Assembly (NCBI GenBank): GCA_958352815.1
Contig: CATWQA010000006.1
Coordinates: 16,455-80,454, forward strand
DNA from: an uncultured Eubacteriales bacterium
Lineage (GTDB): Bacteria > Bacillota > Clostridia > Monoglobales > Monoglobaceae
Direction: 5' to 3'
DNA length: 64,000 bases
Both the position numbers and the translations under genes were made by a program. This document shows positions 61,453-64,000 of the stretch, piece after piece; the stretch's first letter is position 1; each line of letters opens with the position of its first letter. Below the pieces are notes generated by a model. It was given only the letters and a program-made list of their open reading frames with translations. It was not told where the DNA came from and did no database searches.

Positions 61453-62564
61453 TGAAAAGCCTTAGAATATTGATCGTTACTCTTGCAGTTGTGTTAATGC
61501 TTGTCGCCTGTGCGTATAATAATATAGACTTTAACAGTGTTGAACGGGTGGAGACAGAGCAAAGTGAGCAACCACCGGTAAAATCTCCCAAACCGACCGA
61601 CAAGAAGTTTGAAGCGGAGGATTTAATAGTTATGTCCCGACCGGAAAAGTATACATATGACAATCTGATGTATGACATAAGTCTTTTACAAGAAATGTAC
61701 GGCGAAATAATTCAAGTGACAAAGCTCTGTGAAACTGTGGACGGAAGAGATGTGTGCGATATTATCATCGGAAATCAACAAGGCGATAATCAAATCTTGA
61801 TTTTCGGAGCCATGCACGCAAGAGAATATATTACCACGCAGCTTGTTATGCGCCAGCTTATAGACTGTCTTAAGGTTTTGTCCGACGCTGCCGATGAAGA
61901 ATATAGGGGTATATCTAAAAAAGAATTGCTGCAGAATATCACAATACATTTCGTGCCTATGAGCAATCCTGACGGCGTGTCCATAAGTCAGTTCGGCTTA
62001 GACGGAATTAACAGTGACCATGTCAGGAGTGCTGTGGAACAAATGAACTGTGACGATTATCGGCAGTGGAAGGCGAATGCCGAGGGAGTGGATTTAAACC
62101 GCAACTTTGACGCAGGCTGGTATGAGTATGAGGGGGCTATGCAGCCATCGTTTGAGAGATATAAGGGGGAATATCCCGGCAGCGCTAATGAGGCTGACGC
62201 TCTTATTAAATTGACAGAGGATTATAAATTTGACAGGACGATAAGTTATCATACCTGCGGGGCGTTAATATATTGGTACTATCTTCAAGAGGGAGAGGTT
62301 CTTGAGGCGTCAAGAGCTTTTGCCAAAGAGTTGTCTGATGAAACGGGATATATTTTAGACGAGAACTATCAGGCGGTTGACGCCGCAGGCTACAAGGATT
62401 GGGCTGTGTACCAAATGGGGATACCCAGCGTCACTATAGAGGTGGGAAATGAAAACGGGGGAGGAATTGTAAATCCGGTTCCGATTAGTAATTTTCCGAA
62501 TATATGGAACAGAAACAAAAACGTTGTATATGCAACGGCGTACAATTTGAAGTATGGAACTTAA
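61449..62564 (+). CDS. M14-family zinc carboxypeptidase lipoprotein
   Basis: A 371-residue lipoprotein (lipobox LVAC, Cys about 18-19). Zinc ligands are HAREY (His and Glu) and SYHTCG (His); GVDLNRNFDAGW carries the substrate-binding Arg and TIEVGN the catalytic Glu. M14 enzymes of this type trim peptides, often bacterial cell-wall stem peptides at D-glutamyl-mDAP bonds. The four-base overlap with the SH3b lipoprotein gene suggests the pair acts together on the wall. Confidence 0.92.
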   Translation: MMKSLRILIVTLAVVLMLVACAYNNIDFNSVERVETEQSEQPPVKSPKPTDKKFEAEDLIVMSRPEKYTYDNLMYDISLLQEMYGEIIQVTKLCETVDGRDVCDIIIGNQQGDNQILIFGAMHAREYITTQLVMRQLIDCLKVLSDAADEEYRGISKKELLQNITIHFVPMSNPDGVSISQFGLDGINSDHVRSAVEQMNCDDYRQWKANAEGVDLNRNFDAGWYEYEGAMQPSFERYKGEYPGSANEADALIKLTEDYKFDRTISYHTCGALIYWYYLQEGEVLEASRAFAKELSDETGYILDENYQAVDAAGYKDWAVYQMGIPSVTIEVGNENGGGIVNPVPISNFPNIWNRNKNVVYATAYNLKYGT

Positions 62565-62575
62565 ATTATTAAGTC

Positions 62576-62602
62576 AAAAAAGTCCGTTCTGCGGGCTTTT
62601 TT
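62576..62602 (+). terminator. Terminator after the carboxypeptidase gene
   Basis: AAAAAGTCCG and CGGGCTTTTTT pair across a short loop, followed by TTTTTT. Confidence 0.8.
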
Positions 62603-62649
62603 GGTGTTATGCGGGGCTTTTTTGGGATTTTAAGCAGGGCAAAAACAGC

Positions 62650-62678
62650 TTGTATTTAAGAGGATTTAATGGTACAAT
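62650..62678 (+). promoter_or_regulatory. Promoter of the SLOG-AlkD pair
   Basis: TTGTAT, 17-nt spacer, TACAAT; 17 nt before the likely start codon. Confidence 0.6.
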
Positions 62679-62694
62679 ATGGGTGGTGATAAAG

Positions 62695-63177
62695 ATGGCA
62701 GATATGATTAATACCTGTTGTTTTACGGGGCACAGGGTAATTCAAAGCGGAGACAGGCAGAAGATAGAGGTAAACCTGGATATTATCTTAGATGATTTAT
62801 ATAAAAGCGGCGTCAGGAATTTTATATTCGGCGGCGCTCTGGGCTTTGACCTATTGGCGGCGCAGCGGGTTCTGAAACTGAAGCAGAGGTATTACGGCGT
62901 CAGGCTGATTGCCGCACTGCCATGCAAAAATCAGGATGCAAAATGGAACTCGTACCAAAAGAAAATATACAGCGACATTGTCAGCCGTGCCGATGAAAAG
63001 ATATATGTTTCCGAGTACTACACAAGCGACTGTATGCACAAGCGAAACAGGTACATGGTGGACAACAGCAGCGTTGTGGTGGCGTACATTGTCTATCCCG
63101 GCGGAGGGACGGCGTACACGGTTAATTATGCCTACGACTGCGGCAAGAGGATTATTAACGTGCTTACAATGGAATGA
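62695..63177 (+). CDS. SLOG/DUF1273-family nucleotide-binding protein
   Basis: A 160-residue Rossmann-like protein of the YpsA/DUF1273 type. The N-terminus NTCCFTGHRVI and NFIFGGALGFDLLAAQRVL are the family hallmarks, and VVAYIVYPGGGTAYTVNYA is the C-terminal ligand-binding loop. I start at ATG 62695 after GGTGGTG. SLOG proteins bind nucleotides or derivatives in signalling or nucleic-acid-linked roles; the ligand is not known. AlkD follows 14 bp downstream. Confidence 0.88.
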   Translation: MADMINTCCFTGHRVIQSGDRQKIEVNLDIILDDLYKSGVRNFIFGGALGFDLLAAQRVLKLKQRYYGVRLIAALPCKNQDAKWNSYQKKIYSDIVSRADEKIYVSEYYTSDCMHKRNRYMVDNSSVVVAYIVYPGGGTAYTVNYAYDCGKRIINVLTME

Positions 63178-63191
63178 TTTGAGGTGGAATT

Positions 63192-63920
63192 ATGGAGCTT
63201 GCAAAAATTAACTGGAACAAAGAGGGTTATGAAGAATATTTTTTGTATCTATCCGAGCTGGCAGAGGAGGGGTACAGGGAGTTTCATGCAAAGCTTATCC
63301 CCGGCTCAAACAGTCGGGTTTTAGGCGTTCGCGTGCCCCAAATGAGGAAGCTGGCAAAGGAAATTGCAAAGGGTGACGGCAGAGGCTTTCTGGATTATTG
63401 CTACACCCTTGATAAGGAAAGTCTTTCCCACGAGGAAATATCGATTATAGGGCTTGTGACGGGATGTTTAAAGCTGCCCTTTGGGGAACTGTGCGAGCGT
63501 GTTCGCCGCTTTGCCGCTATGGTAAACAATTGGGCTATATGCGACGTCTGCGTTAGCTCCTTTAAGGGGATTAAAAAATATACCGAGGAATATAAAATAG
63601 AAATACACAGATTTCTACAGAGCGTCAACCCCTGGGAGCAGCGGGTGGGAATAATCGTTATGCTGGATTTTTATTTGGACAGTGAGGAAAACGCAAGGTT
63701 TGCCCTAAAGCAGGTAAACGGCGTTAAAAGCGAGGAATACTATGTTCAAATGGCGCAGTCGTGGCTTATTGCCACGGCTCTGGCAAAGCACAGAGATGTC
63801 ACGATAGACTTTATTAAAAATGAGTTTGCCCTGAGTGATAAGGTGAGAAAAATGACTTCAAGAAAGATAAAGGACTCGTATAGAGTAGAGGCGGGAGATA
63901 AGGATATTATGGAGAGGTGA
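63192..63920 (+). CDS. AlkD-like DNA alkylation repair protein
   Basis: A 242-residue all-helical HEAT-repeat protein of the AlkD family, which bends DNA and excises alkylated bases. Family features are RVLGVRVPQMRKLAKEIAKG, NNWAICDVCVSSFKGI (the Trp and Asp positions facing DNA) and NPWEQRVGIIVMLDFYL. AGGTGG precedes ATG 63192. Glycosylase activity varies across the family, so the exact substrate is unsure. Confidence 0.92.
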   Translation: MELAKINWNKEGYEEYFLYLSELAEEGYREFHAKLIPGSNSRVLGVRVPQMRKLAKEIAKGDGRGFLDYCYTLDKESLSHEEISIIGLVTGCLKLPFGELCERVRRFAAMVNNWAICDVCVSSFKGIKKYTEEYKIEIHRFLQSVNPWEQRVGIIVMLDFYLDSEENARFALKQVNGVKSEEYYVQMAQSWLIATALAKHRDVTIDFIKNEFALSDKVRKMTSRKIKDSYRVEAGDKDIMER

Positions 63921-63924
63921 TTAT

Positions 63925-64000
63925 TCGCCCGCCCCGTTGCGCTCGCCGCCTCCGCCCCGAGCGCGGTCGGTTTTCCCCTTCGGGGAAACCGATTGGGGCT
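63925..64000. repeat. GC-rich dispersed repeats at the right edge
   Basis: CGCCCGCCCCGTTGCGCTCG...CCCCGAGCGC (as at 55769-55816) is followed by CGGTTTTCCCC/GGGGAAACCG and GATTGGGGCT (as at 52253-52290, inverted). The repeat continues past the window. Confidence 0.8.

Overview
The window looks like a chromosomal segment of a low-to-moderate GC Gram-positive anaerobe of the class Clostridia (Bacillota), probably gut-associated. Supporting signs are strong Shine-Dalgarno sites with some TTG/GTG starts, sigma-A promoters of the TTGACA-N17-TATAAT type, copper-amine-oxidase-like stalk domains, BspA-type leucine-rich-repeat surface proteins, a Na+-pumping decarboxylase cluster, DUF2325/DUF3793 genes and the VTC/DUF4956/Cthe_2159 gene set. 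The genus cannot be told from the sequence alone.

Layout. 1-2.7 kb: two minus-strand secreted proteins sharing a nearly identical stalk module; one runs off the left edge and the other is frameshifted. 2.9-8.1 kb: LysR regulator, O-acetyltransferase, a tiny membrane protein, an unusual four-domain lipoprotein (stalk, cyclophilin-like, FGE-like, flavodoxin) and an iron alcohol dehydrogenase. 8.1-9.0 kb: repeats and two tRNA-Ser genes. 9.2-10.2 kb: DUF2325 and DUF3793 under matching palindromic operators. 10.3-14.6 kb: a CHAP-domain surface protein behind a candidate invertible promoter. 14.6-18.3 kb: pgk-tpiA-gpmI. 18.4-22.4 kb: PP2C phosphatase, FHA protein, MATE transporter and YeiH-type exporter. 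22.9-24.6 kb: a 280-bp repeat, a tyrosine recombinase and a second candidate invertible promoter. 24.6-38.2 kb: a ten-gene operon joining VTC, DUF4956 and a carbohydrate-binding beta-helix protein to a tubulin-like GTPase, a giant actin/Hsp70-like ATPase, lipoproteins and a coiled-coil membrane protein. 38.6-46.3 kb: MATE transporter, RNA pseudouridine synthase and the biotin-dependent Na+ decarboxylase operon. 46.4-47.2 kb: RelB/PIN toxin-antitoxin pair. 47.7-53.4 kb: three leucine-rich-repeat paralogues and an XRE regulator. 53.6-57.3 kb: AgrC/AgrA-like pair, murA and a 42-residue secreted peptide. 57.5-64 kb: PemK-like toxin followed by a small tandem-repeat RNA, a third tRNA-Ser, an XRE-controlled stalk protein, an SH3b lipoprotein with an M14 carboxypeptidase, a SLOG protein and an AlkD-like protein.

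The most striking system is the 24.2-38.2 kb block. A tyrosine recombinase gene is followed by a ~308-bp segment bounded by 18-bp inverted repeats that are themselves palindromic. Inside lies a perfect consensus promoter pointing away from the operon, so the deposited orientation looks OFF; inversion would place it about 140 nt upstream of an operon that pairs tubulin-like and actin-like NTPases with surface and glycan-type proteins. A second element of the same design (26-bp inverted repeats, 102-bp segment, outward-pointing promoter) sits before the CHAP surface protein at 10.5 kb. I infer phase-variable control of both loci; the inversion itself cannot be seen in one assembled sequence.

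The window also holds several families of dispersed, hairpin-rich repeats, some with compensatory differences between copies, and one that appears to have become part of a coding sequence.
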